Of a DNA stretch of 64,000 nt, positions 8,115 to 16,096 are shown one piece after another. Position numbers and translations under genes: made by a program. Each line of letters begins with the position of its first letter. The stretch's first letter is position 1. The notes beneath the pieces are model-generated. The model saw only the letters and a program-made list of their open reading frames with translations, was not told where the DNA came from and searched no databases. Origin of the DNA: Sva-07 sp963828415 (GTDB lineage Bacteria; Actinomycetota; Acidimicrobiia; Acidimicrobiales; Ilumatobacteraceae); assembly GCA_963828415.1 (NCBI GenBank), contig CAWHEI010000012.1, forward strand, positions 620,001 to 684,000, given 5' to 3'.

Positions 8115-8120
8115 TGCCCC

Positions 8121-8678
8121 GTGCATTCACGAGTTGCTCTTGCCGCTGCGATCATGATCGCACTCACCGCGTGCGGTAGCGACGACGCCCCCTCGGGAGT
8201 CGATGACGAAGCAGCCCCGTCGACCGAAACGTCGGCAGAGGCAACCGCACCACTCACTGCCACCGAGATCTGCGAACGCCTCACGGTTGCGTCGGTCGCC
8301 GCCGACACCGGCCTCGATGTGCTCCTGGCGAGCCCCGATGATTCCGCAACACCTCAGTGCGCATACGAGTACGCCAATGACACGGGCGCCGTGTCGAATC
8401 TGACGGTGGCCTCGATGCGACCCGAGGATGTCGGTGGCCTCACCGGAGGCGACGCCTTCGACTTCGTCGTACAGATCAACGAATCAGTGGCCGGTGACGG
8501 AGCCGACGTCCAGGAAGTGTCAGCAGGCGACGCAGCCATCCGGATCTCCGGGACATCGCTGCAACTCGGTGTGGTGCAGGTCGGCGACCAGGTCCTCACG
8601 GTGATCATCCCGACCGGCGACGTCGAGGCCGACGCGGTCGACCGCCTCATCGCCACGATGGCGACCGCCCTCGGCTGA
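8121..8678 (+). CDS. secreted lipoprotein of unknown function
   Basis: 185 residues from GTG 8121, supported by the -10 box at 8109-8114. The N-terminus is a short lipoprotein signal with lipobox 'LTAC' (Cys near residue 18), followed by a Ser/Thr/Ala/Asp linker. The mature domain (about residues 45-185) has one pair of Cys ('ICERL' and 'PQCAYEY') and alternating beta strands, reminiscent of DUF3558-type actinobacterial lipoproteins, though I would not assign it to a family firmly. It is expected on the outer face of the cytoplasmic membrane. Not coupled to its neighbours. Confidence 0.75.
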   Translation: MHSRVALAAAIMIALTACGSDDAPSGVDDEAAPSTETSAEATAPLTATEICERLTVASVAADTGLDVLLASPDDSATPQCAYEYANDTGAVSNLTVASMRPEDVGGLTGGDAFDFVVQINESVAGDGADVQEVSAGDAAIRISGTSLQLGVVQVGDQVLTVIIPTGDVEADAVDRLIATMATALG

Positions 8679-8728
8679 CCGTTTTCGACAGGGTTCTGCT
8701 TCGCGCCCGGGCAGGCGATACTGAGCAG

Positions 8729-9184
8729 ATGCCCGATCTGCACACACCCGGTCAGTGGATCCGGTTCATCGCCCGCAACGCGAAGCGCTTGATGATCCTC
8801 ATCCTCGGCGCAGCCGTGCTGCTTGCCGGCGTCGCCATGCTCGCCCTCCCCGGCCCCGGTGTGCTCGTGATCATCCTCGGCCTCGTCATCCTCGCCACCG
8901 AATTCGCATGGGCCGAGCGCATGCTCGATCGCACGACGGCCACCGCAGCCGGCGCGGCCGTTCGGGTCACCGACAACAACACCGGCCGAGCTGCGCTCGC
9001 ATTGTCCGGGCTCGCGATGATCGTCGGCGGCATCGTCGTGGCGGTGATGTTCACCAACCTTCGGATCGTCGGCATCTCGGTGACGATCGCTGGCGTCATC
9101 GGTCTCGTCACGTTGCTGCCGCAGGTCCGCTCATGGATCGACGCCAAGGCAGCGAAGAACCCCGCCGAGCCGTCAGCCGGCTGA
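8729..9184 (+). CDS. PGPGW-family membrane protein
   Basis: 151 residues from ATG 8729. Two hydrophobic pairs of helices are seen (about residues 20-55 and 88-130). The first contains the family hallmark 'LPGPGVLVIILGLVILATEFAWAERML', matching the putative transmembrane PGPGW family. Function is unknown for the whole family. It lies tail to tail with the minus-strand peptidase gene, with only 19 bp between their stops. Confidence 0.85.
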   Translation: MPDLHTPGQWIRFIARNAKRLMILILGAAVLLAGVAMLALPGPGVLVIILGLVILATEFAWAERMLDRTTATAAGAAVRVTDNNTGRAALALSGLAMIVGGIVVAVMFTNLRIVGISVTIAGVIGLVTLLPQVRSWIDAKAAKNPAEPSAG

Positions 9185-9203
9185 CCGACGGCCGAACCCA
9201 GCG

Positions 9204-10622
9204 TCAGCGCGTGGCGTGTGCAGTGAGAAGGTGGGCCATCGCCATCGTGACCCGACGGGCGGTCGGGAGGTGCAGATACTCGTTGGGGCCGTGAGCGTTC
9301 GCGTCTGGGCCGAGCACGCCCGTGATGACGAACTGCGCCTCGGGGAACTTCTCGCCGAGCATCCCCATGAACGGGATCGATCCTCCCTCGCCGAACGTGC
9401 GCGCCGGCTGACCGAACACTGCGGTCGATGCCTCATCGAGCGCCGCGGCGAGCCACGGCGCCGTCGGGGGCGCGTTCCATCCCGGCCCGAACTCCCCGTC
9501 TGCGAACGAGACCCGGGAGCCGTACGGCGGATCGGCTTCGAGCACCGCCTTCACCGCTCCCCCGGCGCGAGACGGGTCGCACGTCGGCGGGATTCGAAAC
9601 GACAGCTTCAACGACGTCCGGGGCCGCAGCACGTTGCCGGCGCGAGCGATCGGCGGCAGCCCGTCGGCGCCGACCACGGTGAGGCTGGGGCGCCATGTTC
9701 GTGCCAGCAGTTGCTCGGCGGGATCGTCCGTGGTCGGCCGTGCGCCCGCCACGAACGGGTACTGGTCGCCGATGCGTCCGATCTCGCCCGCCGTCTGCGC
9801 CGCCTCGTTCACCCGGTCGGGCGGAATCGTCACGTTCAATTCGGGCAGCAGCAACTCGCCGGTCGCTGCGTCTTCGACACGGTCGAGGAGCATTCGTGCA
9901 ATGCGGAACGAGTCCGGCACCATGCCGCCGACGTCGCCGGAGTGGAGGCCGTCCGTGACGATGTCGACGGTGAGCGTGCCTGACACCAGGCCACGCAACG
10001 AGGTGGTCACCCACAGTCGGTCGTAGTCGATGCACCCGGAGTCGAGACAGATCACGAGGCTCGGGGATCCGATGCGGTCCGCGAGCCGCTCGACGTAGGC
10101 CGGCAGATCAGGGGAACCGGATTCTTCGCTCGCCTCGATCAGCACCACGCACCGAGCGTGGGATCCGCCGGCGACGTGCACCGATTCGATCGCCGTCAAC
10201 GCGGCGAACGCCGAGTAGCCATCGTCGGCCCCACCTCGACCGTACAGACGGTCGCCCTCGATCACCGGCGTCCACGGACCGAGCCCGTCGCGCCACCCCT
10301 CCATCTCCGGCTGCTTGTCGAGGTGGCCGTACAACAACACCGTGTCGGTGTCCGAACCGGTGCCGACTGCAGGCACCTCGATCAGGATCACCGGCGAGCG
10401 ACCGTCGAGCTCGACCACCTCGACCGTGAGCCCCGGGATCGTTCTGGCCCTGCACCACCCCGCGATCAGGTCGACCGCCGCTGCCATGTGGCCGTGTTCG
10501 CGCCATTCGGGGTCGAACACCATCGACACGTTGGGGATCGCGATGTACTCCTCGAGCACCGGGACGATCTGGTCCCAGGCGTCGTCGGTGTGCGCGGCGA
10601 TGGTCGAAGCGGTGTCGGTCAC
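9204..10622 (-). CDS. M20-family dipeptidase/metallopeptidase
   Basis: 472 residues from GTG 10622, a start supported by a TAGCCT box exactly seven bases upstream on the minus strand. Zinc-site motifs of the M20 family are in order: 'YGHLDKQPE' (His and Asp ligands, near residue 98), 'YGRGGADDGYS' (near 128), 'EASEESGSPDL' (the EE general-base/ligand pair, near 165) and a C-terminal His region. A lid/dimerisation domain (about residues 200-390) interrupts the catalytic domain as usual. It probably cleaves dipeptides or N-acyl amino acids in the cytoplasm; the exact substrate is not deducible. Confidence 0.93.
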   Translation of the reverse strand: MTDTASTIAAHTDDAWDQIVPVLEEYIAIPNVSMVFDPEWREHGHMAAAVDLIAGWCRARTIPGLTVEVVELDGRSPVILIEVPAVGTGSDTDTVLLYGHLDKQPEMEGWRDGLGPWTPVIEGDRLYGRGGADDGYSAFAALTAIESVHVAGGSHARCVVLIEASEESGSPDLPAYVERLADRIGSPSLVICLDSGCIDYDRLWVTTSLRGLVSGTLTVDIVTDGLHSGDVGGMVPDSFRIARMLLDRVEDAATGELLLPELNVTIPPDRVNEAAQTAGEIGRIGDQYPFVAGARPTTDDPAEQLLARTWRPSLTVVGADGLPPIARAGNVLRPRTSLKLSFRIPPTCDPSRAGGAVKAVLEADPPYGSRVSFADGEFGPGWNAPPTAPWLAAALDEASTAVFGQPARTFGEGGSIPFMGMLGEKFPEAQFVITGVLGPDANAHGPNEYLHLPTARRVTMAMAHLLTAHATR

Positions 10623-10629
10623 GCCGCCG

Positions 10630-10635
10630 AGGCTA
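10630..10635 (-). promoter_or_regulatory. -10 box, leaderless promoter of the M20 peptidase gene
   Basis: TAGCCT on the minus strand, seven bases before GTG 10622. It lies directly after the stop of the upstream membrane-protein gene, so the peptidase can be transcribed independently. Confidence 0.5.
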
Positions 10636-10637
10636 GG

Positions 10638-11213
10638 TCACACCCCAGGGTTGGACGGCGGCGACGGCGGAATCGGTGCCGGCGGCGTTGGCGCGACTGG
10701 AGCGGGTGCCGCAGTCGTCGGAGCAACGGCGGTTGCAGGCTGTCGCGCGGCCTGGGCTGCGGCCTGCTGCGCAGCGAGCATGCGCGCGTCGGCATCGGCC
10801 TGCTGCTGCGCAATCTCGGCCTGACGCTCGAGCTCGTCCTCGGCAGCGTGGATCTGATTGAGGCGAGACGACAGCCAGCCGATCAGTGCGCTGAAGAGCA
10901 GCGCCACGATGCCGTAGATGATCATGGCGAACAGCACCGACGTATCGAACGTGGCCGCAACATCGTTGCCGGTCGTGCCGAGTTCGATCGGCGAGAAGAT
11001 GCCCCGGAACGGTGCCATCACGCGGTCGAGGTTGCGATACGCCCACTGCGTGAAGCCAGCGGTGGGGTTGGCGCCGAAGAGCAGCAGGAAGAACCCGATG
11101 ACGAGGATGATCTCGACGACGATGAGATAGAAGTAGACGAGATAGCTGATCGCTCGGACCGCCCAGACGATCGCCTTGCGTTCGCTCAGTGCCTTGGATT
11201 CGGATGTGATCAT
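10638..11213 (-). CDS. YggT-like membrane protein with Ala/Pro-rich tail
   Basis: 191 residues from ATG 11213, chosen because a very strong ribosome binding site (GAGGAGGAG) lies just upstream; a longer frame to 11282 lacks one. Two hydrophobic segments ('YLVYFYLIVVEIILVIGFFL' and 'VLFAMIIYGIVALLFSALIG') flank a 'VMAPFRGIFSP' turn, the layout of YggT-family proteins. A charged coiled-coil-like stretch rich in Ala/Gln (about residues 110-150) and a Pro/Ala/Thr tail follow. YggT-like proteins are linked to envelope or division functions in other bacteria; no role can be assigned here. Confidence 0.8.
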   Translation of the reverse strand: MITSESKALSERKAIVWAVRAISYLVYFYLIVVEIILVIGFFLLLFGANPTAGFTQWAYRNLDRVMAPFRGIFSPIELGTTGNDVAATFDTSVLFAMIIYGIVALLFSALIGWLSSRLNQIHAAEDELERQAEIAQQQADADARMLAAQQAAAQAARQPATAVAPTTAAPAPVAPTPPAPIPPSPPSNPGV

Positions 11214-11310
11214 CAGGACTCCTCCTCGATCGGGCCGGCGGCACTCCGGTGGAGCCGCGTACCCGGTCGCCACGGTAGCCACCGACGGCGGCCGACCTGG
11301 GGACCGGCGC

Positions 11311-12180
11311 TCACCGATGCGTGAGACGCTCGAGCAGGTGCGTCCCCATCCGCGTGAAGCGAGGGTTGTCGGCCGAGTGCAAGAGGTAGAGCACGGCGAA
11401 GTGCAGCCCCCACGCCTGTGCTCGGCTCCAGGTGGCGTCGTCGATCGCTCCCGCCGACGATCGGAACGCGTCCAGTGCCGCCGTGTCGAAGAGCATCCAC
11501 CCGACCGCCAGGTCGACGGCGGGGTCGCCCGAGGTGATGTCTCCGAAGTCGATCACTGCGCAGATCGCACCGTCACGAACGAGCACGTTCGCCGAGTGCA
11601 GGTCGCCGTGCAGCCACACCGGCTCGCTCGACCAGTCGTCGACATCGGCCAGCTCGTCGAAGCGGGTCGCGACGGCTGCGCCATCGATCCAGGCGCCGAG
11701 CCGCTCGGTGTTCGCGGCGACCCGTGGGCGCAACTCACCGATCGGCTGCCCGCGAAAGGCGTTGAACGGCGCGTCGACAGGAGCCGGCGTGTGGAGTGCG
11801 GCAACGAACCTGCCGAGGCGGATCGCTTGCGCCACAGGGTCCGCGAACGCAACGTCTGCCGCTACCTCGCCGTCGAACCACGGCCCGATGGACCAACGCC
11901 ACGGATAGCTGTCGTTCGGCAGCCCGAACCTGAGCGGTGCCGGAATCGGGATCGGGAGGGAAGGCGCGAGGTCGCCAAGCCATCGCTGCTCGTTCGCGAC
12001 GAGTTCGGCCGCGAGCTGGCGGCGCGGGAGTCGAACCGTCAGGTCGGACCCGAGTCGGAAGATGACGTTGTCCCAACCGTTCGCGACGATCGTGAGCGGC
12101 AGGTGGGCGAGATCAGGGTGTTGATCGTCGAGCAATCGGCGAACGAGACCCTCGTCGATGTCGACGTCGGCGGCAGGCAT
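11311..12180 (-). CDS. aminoglycoside phosphotransferase-family kinase
   Basis: 289 residues from ATG 12180; longer in-frame starts would run into the helicase gene upstream, whose stop is 20 bp away. The fold is that of APH/choline-kinase enzymes: N-lobe 'TVRLPRRQLAAELVANEQRWL' (putative ATP-binding Arg in place of Lys, and Glu), Brenner motif 'VWLHGDLHSANVLV' (catalytic Asp near residue 205) and 'CAVIDFGDITSGDPAVDLAV' (metal-binding DFG). Such proteins phosphorylate small-molecule hydroxyls, but most environmental members are not antibiotic-resistance enzymes. Same strand as the DEAD helicase and probably co-transcribed with it. Confidence 0.9.
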   Translation of the reverse strand: MPAADVDIDEGLVRRLLDDQHPDLAHLPLTIVANGWDNVIFRLGSDLTVRLPRRQLAAELVANEQRWLGDLAPSLPIPIPAPLRFGLPNDSYPWRWSIGPWFDGEVAADVAFADPVAQAIRLGRFVAALHTPAPVDAPFNAFRGQPIGELRPRVAANTERLGAWIDGAAVATRFDELADVDDWSSEPVWLHGDLHSANVLVRDGAICAVIDFGDITSGDPAVDLAVGWMLFDTAALDAFRSSAGAIDDATWSRAQAWGLHFAVLYLLHSADNPRFTRMGTHLLERLTHR

Positions 12181-12200
12181 GTTCTGCGCCGCCACGGGAC

Positions 12201-13496
12201 CTACTCCGACTCGAACTCGGGGAGATGCAGCAGACGCGAGTCGTTCGAGAACACCTCGATCGGCTTCTCGGTCGGCAGGCGCATCCCGCGCTGCAGGATC
12301 CGCATCTGGGTGTGCTGGTTGTATTCGACGAGCGTCACCGCCCACCCGTCACGGCCGGCGCGTGCGGTGCGACCCGAGCGGTGCAGGTAGTCCTTGACGT
12401 CCTTGGCCGGCTCGTAGTGGATCACGGCGCCGATGTCGTCGATGTCGATGCCCCGAGCTGCGACGTCGGTGGCGACGAGAACGGCGAGCTTGCCTTCGGC
12501 GAACTTGCGCAGGACTCGCTCGCGAGCGCTCTGCTGCATGTCACCGTGCAACGGACCGGCGTCGACGCCGAGTTCCTCGAGGTTGCGCGCCACTCGGTCA
12601 CAGTTGCGCTTGGTCTGACAGAACACGAGCACCTTGGGAATCGACTTCGCGACCGAGCCGATCACCTTGTCCTTGTCCATGTGGTGCACGGCGAGGAACA
12701 GGTGATGCATCGTGCCGACGGTGTCGGTCGCCTCGTCGATCGCCACGGTCACAGGATCGGTCTGATAGTGCTTGATCAGGTGACCGACGTCGCCGTCGAG
12801 CGTGGCCGAGAACAGCATCGTCTGGTTGCGGCTGCCGCAGTGGCGCAGAATCCACTCGACCTGCGGGGTGAATCCGTCGTCGGCCATGCGGTCGGCTTCG
12901 TCGAGCGTCACGATCTGCATGTCGTCGAGCGACACCTCGTTCGACTTGATCAGGTCGATCAGCCGCAGCGGTGTGGCGATGACGATCTCGACGCCCTTGG
13001 CCAGCTCATCGACCTGATGGTGACGAGAGGCGCCGCCGTACACCGGCAGCACTCGCATGCCGGCGTGGTGAGCGACGGGCTCGAGGACTTCGGCGACCTG
13101 TACGGCGAGCTCACGGGTGGGAACCAGCACGAGGCCGAGCGGACGTGACGGCGCGGCCTTGTCGGTGATTCGCGAGAGCATCGGGACGCCGAACGCCAGC
13201 GTCTTGCCGGAGCCGGTCTTGGCGCGCCCGCAGACGTCCTTGCCCAGGACGGCCACGGGGATGGCTTCGGTCTGGATCGCGAACGGCTGGGCGAAGCCGC
13301 ACGCGGCGAGTCCGTTGTCGATTCGCTCGGGGACCCCGAGTTCGAAGAAGCCCGTGGGGGCCTCGACCGGCGGGAGGGCATTGATGGAGGTGAGGTTCGA
13401 GGTGTTGACGTGGCCACCGTCGTACGGCTGGTCCGACGTCTGCGGGCGAGAACGCCGGCCACGGGGCGCTCCTCGTCGCGCTGTTGATTCAGTCAT
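12201..13496 (-). CDS. DEAD-box RNA helicase
   Basis: 431 residues from ATG 13496. Helicase motifs occur in order: the Q motif region ('GFFELGVPERIDNGLAACGF...PFAIQTEAIP'), motif I 'AKTGSGKT', Ia 'PTRELA', 'ATPLR' at the TPGR position, II 'DEAD', III 'SAT', IV 'VLVFCQTK', V 'VATDVAARGID' and VI 'HRSGRTARAG'. The short C-terminal tail after motif VI lacks an RNA-binding extension, so this is a minimal helicase of the RhlE type. It is likely involved in ribosome assembly or RNA turnover. It is divergent from the leuA leader, with about 70 bp between the two starts. Confidence 0.95.
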   Translation of the reverse strand: MTESTARRGAPRGRRSRPQTSDQPYDGGHVNTSNLTSINALPPVEAPTGFFELGVPERIDNGLAACGFAQPFAIQTEAIPVAVLGKDVCGRAKTGSGKTLAFGVPMLSRITDKAAPSRPLGLVLVPTRELAVQVAEVLEPVAHHAGMRVLPVYGGASRHHQVDELAKGVEIVIATPLRLIDLIKSNEVSLDDMQIVTLDEADRMADDGFTPQVEWILRHCGSRNQTMLFSATLDGDVGHLIKHYQTDPVTVAIDEATDTVGTMHHLFLAVHHMDKDKVIGSVAKSIPKVLVFCQTKRNCDRVARNLEELGVDAGPLHGDMQQSARERVLRKFAEGKLAVLVATDVAARGIDIDDIGAVIHYEPAKDVKDYLHRSGRTARAGRDGWAVTLVEYNQHTQMRILQRGMRLPTEKPIEVFSNDSRLLHLPEFESE

Positions 13497-13554
13497 GTTG
13501 CGCCCCAGCGTACCGGGCAGGTCAGCGACGAGCGCGAGTTGCCGGCACCCCTGC

Positions 13555-13560
13555 TAACAT
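13555..13560 (+). promoter_or_regulatory. -10 box of the leuA attenuator transcript
   Basis: TAACAT, eight bases before the ATG of the leucine leader peptide at 13569. The spacing suggests that the leader peptide itself is translated from a leaderless or nearly leaderless transcript. Confidence 0.5.
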
Positions 13561-13568
13561 CGTCGGCG

Positions 13569-13601
13569 ATGCTGCGTCACCGCCTCCTTCTGCTTATGTA
13601 G
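13569..13601 (+). CDS. leuL: leucine leader peptide of the leuA attenuator
   Basis: A ten-codon ORF reading M-L-R-H-R-L-L-L-L-M-stop. Five of ten codons are Leu, four of them consecutive (CTC CTT CTG CTT). It lies upstream of leuA and is followed directly by two adjacent hairpins, the second a terminator. This is the classical arrangement for ribosome-mediated attenuation: ribosomes stall on the Leu run when Leu-tRNA is scarce, favouring read-through. The TAG stop (13599-13601) shares its last base with the first hairpin. No Shine-Dalgarno sequence is needed if the transcript is leaderless, as the -10 box position suggests. Confidence 0.85.
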   Translation: MLRHRLLLLM

Positions 13602-13672
13602 GGCGAGCGCCACATACTCGCGTTCGCCCGCAACCCCCCGCCTCCGGTCGGGGGGTTCTTGCTTTTTCGCAC
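13601..13672 (+). terminator. leuA transcription attenuator (pause hairpin plus terminator)
   Basis: First hairpin: GGGCGAGCGC (13601-13610) pairs with GCGTTCGCCC (13620-13629), nine pairs plus one G-U. Second hairpin: AACCCCCCG (13632-13640) pairs perfectly with CGGGGGGTT (13649-13657), followed by CTTGCTTTTT, a true intrinsic terminator. It lies 80 bp before the leuA start. Read with the leader peptide, I infer leucine-responsive premature termination. Confidence 0.88.
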
Positions 13673-13737
13673 CCTGTCTTCCCGGACCCGACCCCGACGA
13701 ACACCCTTTCCATTCGTACGAACACCAGGAGAATCCG

Positions 13738-15459
13738 ATGCCTCCCCAGAACGTCACACCGACACCGATGCCCTTCGAGAAGTACGCCCCGTTCGTCCCG
13801 GTCGTCCTCACCGACCGCACGTGGCCGAACGTCACCATCGACACCGCCCCGCTGTGGTGTTCGGTCGACCTGCGCGACGGCAACCAGGCCCTCATCGATC
13901 CAATGGATCCCACCCGCAAGATGCGCATGTTCGAAGAACTCGTCGCGATGGGCTTCAAGGAGATCGAGGTCGGGTTCCCGTCGGCCAGCCAGCCCGACTT
14001 CGACTTCGTCCGCCAGCTGATCGAGGAGGACAGGATCCCCGACGACGTGACGATCCAGGTACTGGTGCAGTGCCGCCAGGAGTTGATCGAGCGCACCTAC
14101 GAGTGCCTGCAAGGGGCACCCCGGGCCATCGTGCACTTCTACAACTCGACCAACCCGCTGCAGCGCGAGGTCGTGTTCGGCCTCGACAAGGCGGGCATCA
14201 TCGACGTCGCCGTCAACGGCGCCAAGCTGTGCCGCAAGCTCGAGCACGCTGCCGGCGACACCCAGATCCGCTACGAGTACTCCCCCGAGAGCTTCACGCT
14301 CACCGAACCCGAGTTCGCCATCGAGGTGTGCGAGGCGGTGATGGACGTCATCGAGCCGACGCCCGACAACCCGATCGTGCTCAACCTGCCGGCCACCGTC
14401 GAGTGTTACTCCCCCAACGTCTACGGCGACGTGATCGAGTGGTTCGGCCGCACGATCAAGCAGCGCGACTCGGTGATCATCTCGCTGCATCCGCACAACG
14501 ACCGCGGCTGCGCCGTGGCTGCCGCCGAGTTCGGCGTGATGGCGGGCGCCGACCGGGTCGAGGGCACGCTGTTCGGCAACGGCGAACGCACCGGCAACGT
14601 CGACATCGTCACGCTGGCGATGAACCTGTTCATGAACGGGGTCGACCCTCAACTGGACATCGGCGACATCGACAAGCTGCGTCGCACCGCCGAGTACTGC
14701 AACCGCCTGCCGGTGCACCCGCGCCATCCCTACGCCGGCGACCTGGTGTACACCGCGTTCTCCGGGAGCCACCAGGACGCGATCAAGAAGGGCTTCGAGG
14801 CGCTCGACGCCAAGCGCGACCAGGACGGCGAGTACCCCGAATGGGGCGTGCCGTACCTGCCGATCGATCCCGCCCACGTCGGCCGTTCCTACGAAGCCGT
14901 CATCCGGGTGAACAGCCAGTCCGGCAAGGGCGGCGTGGCCTACGTCATGAAGGCCGAGCACGGCTTCGACCTGCCCCGCCGCCTCCAGATCGAGTTCTCG
15001 AAGACGATCCAGCACATCACCGAGGACTCCGGCACCGAGATCGGCCCGGGCGTGATGTGGGACGCCTTCCAGGCCGAGTACCTGCCCGAGGCGCCCGGAT
15101 ACCGTCTGCGCAGCCACGAACTGCACACCCGCACCGGTGACGACGGCGGCAACACCTCGATCCAGGCTCAGCTCGAGATCGACGGTGTCGCCCACTCGAT
15201 CTACGGCGAGGGTGACGGACCCGTCGAGGCGTTCGTCGCCGCGTTGATCGCCGAGTTCGGTGATCGTGTCGACGGACACTTCGACGTGCTCGACTACGCC
15301 GAGCACGCCATCGGCAAGGGAGCGAACGCCCAAGCGGCTGCGTACGTCGAGACCATCAGCGACGGAGGCAAGGTGCGTTGGGGCATCGGCGTCGATCCGA
15401 ACATCACGACGGCCTCGCTGCGTGCGGTGCTCTGCGCCTTCGAGCGTCACCAACGCTGA
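13738..15459 (+). CDS. leuA: 2-isopropylmalate synthase
   Basis: 573 residues from ATG 13738 with an AGGAG ribosome binding site about eight bases upstream. It condenses acetyl-CoA with 2-oxoisovalerate, the committed step of leucine synthesis. The N-terminal TIM barrel begins with 'LWCSVDLRDGNQALIDPM' (metal-binding Asp in DLRDGNQ), continues with 'FKEIEVGFPSASQPDFDF' and carries 'ISLHPHNDRGCAVAAAEFGVMAG', whose HPHND supplies the metal-binding His residues. The C-terminal third (about residues 420-573) is the LeuA regulatory domain, the site of leucine feedback. Length and motifs match the actinobacterial long form. Expression appears to be controlled by the attenuator just upstream. Confidence 0.97.
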   Translation: MPPQNVTPTPMPFEKYAPFVPVVLTDRTWPNVTIDTAPLWCSVDLRDGNQALIDPMDPTRKMRMFEELVAMGFKEIEVGFPSASQPDFDFVRQLIEEDRIPDDVTIQVLVQCRQELIERTYECLQGAPRAIVHFYNSTNPLQREVVFGLDKAGIIDVAVNGAKLCRKLEHAAGDTQIRYEYSPESFTLTEPEFAIEVCEAVMDVIEPTPDNPIVLNLPATVECYSPNVYGDVIEWFGRTIKQRDSVIISLHPHNDRGCAVAAAEFGVMAGADRVEGTLFGNGERTGNVDIVTLAMNLFMNGVDPQLDIGDIDKLRRTAEYCNRLPVHPRHPYAGDLVYTAFSGSHQDAIKKGFEALDAKRDQDGEYPEWGVPYLPIDPAHVGRSYEAVIRVNSQSGKGGVAYVMKAEHGFDLPRRLQIEFSKTIQHITEDSGTEIGPGVMWDAFQAEYLPEAPGYRLRSHELHTRTGDDGGNTSIQAQLEIDGVAHSIYGEGDGPVEAFVAALIAEFGDRVDGHFDVLDYAEHAIGKGANAQAAAYVETISDGGKVRWGIGVDPNITTASLRAVLCAFERHQR

Positions 15460-15466
15460 CCCGAAC

Positions 15467-15472
15467 TACAGT
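15467..15472 (+). promoter_or_regulatory. -10 box, leaderless promoter
   Basis: TACAGT, seven bases before ATG 15480. Confidence 0.45.
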
Positions 15473-15479
15473 CGAGCCG

Positions 15480-15860
15480 ATGGAAGGCATCGGCACAGCG
15501 CTGCGTCGGACCCTGATGATCGTGCTGGTCGCCGCCGGCATCGGGGCCGTGCTGTCGTGGCAACGTCGCCAGCAAGCGGCGCCCACGGCGACAGCGCCAC
15601 CGCAATGGCCGCCGTGGCCCGCACCACCCGACACCGACGCCTCACCGACCGGGGCGTCGATGGCGCCGGTCGACGAGCGGCGCTGGCTACCGGCACATGA
15701 TGACGGCTCCACGCCCGACAGCCACCCGGTCAAGGCGAAGGAGTCGTCGGGCATCTTCCACGAGCCAGGTGGTCGCTTCTACGATCGCACCAAGGCAGAC
15801 CGCTGCTACCCGACTGCCGCCGCCGCCGAAGCCGACGGCTACCGTCGGTCGAAGACGTGA
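15480..15860 (+). CDS. small membrane-anchored protein with a C-terminal 'sunset'-type domain
   Basis: 126 residues from ATG 15480. One N-terminal membrane segment ('TLMIVLVAAGIGAVLSW') is followed by a Pro/Ala/Thr linker. The last 45 residues carry 'HPVKAKESSGIFHEPGGRFYDR', then 'TKADRCYPTAAAAEADGYRRS', which matches what I recall as the sunset domain. Those short modules occur at the C-termini of actinobacterial membrane and secreted proteins and contain conserved Cys, His and Tyr. Function unknown. The gene lies between leuA and a ferredoxin gene, 37 bp from the latter. Confidence 0.72.
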   Translation: MEGIGTALRRTLMIVLVAAGIGAVLSWQRRQQAAPTATAPPQWPPWPAPPDTDASPTGASMAPVDERRWLPAHDDGSTPDSHPVKAKESSGIFHEPGGRFYDRTKADRCYPTAAAAEADGYRRSKT

Positions 15861-15897
15861 TCGACATCGACCACGACCGATCCCACAGGAGAACCAC

Positions 15898-16089
15898 ATG
15901 AAGGTGAGCGTCGACTTCGACGTGTGCGCGTCCACCGGAGCCTGCATGCAGGTGTGCCCGGAGGTGTTCGAGGTCCGCAGCGACGGCTACCTCTACATCC
16001 TGCAGGAGGAGCCCGGCGACGACGTCGCCGAGAAGGTACGCGAGGCGGCCGACCTGTGCCCCACGGCGGCCATCAGCATCGAGGAGTGA
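15898..16089 (+). CDS. ferredoxin, probably [3Fe-4S]
   Basis: 63 residues from ATG 15898, with an AGGAG ribosome binding site. Cys residues are placed as in actinobacterial small ferredoxins: 'VCASTGACMQVCPEVF' (three Cys; the second one of the standard CxxCxxC is offset) and a distant 'DLCPTAAI'. This is the pattern of a single [3Fe-4S] cluster. Such ferredoxins usually donate electrons to cytochromes P450 or other monooxygenases, but none is encoded nearby. It is seven bases upstream of pyrF on the same strand, probably just co-transcribed. Confidence 0.9.
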   Translation: MKVSVDFDVCASTGACMQVCPEVFEVRSDGYLYILQEEPGDDVAEKVREAADLCPTAAISIEE

Positions 16090-16096
16090 CGCCGAC

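Noticed and set aside
11311..12180. Aminoglycoside-resistance gene
   Set aside because: Only the general phosphotransferase fold can be seen; there is no similarity I can tie to a known resistance enzyme and no mobile context.
13594..15453. Minus-strand 619-residue ORF opposite leuA
   Set aside because: Antisense shadow of leuA; it would also cover the attenuator.
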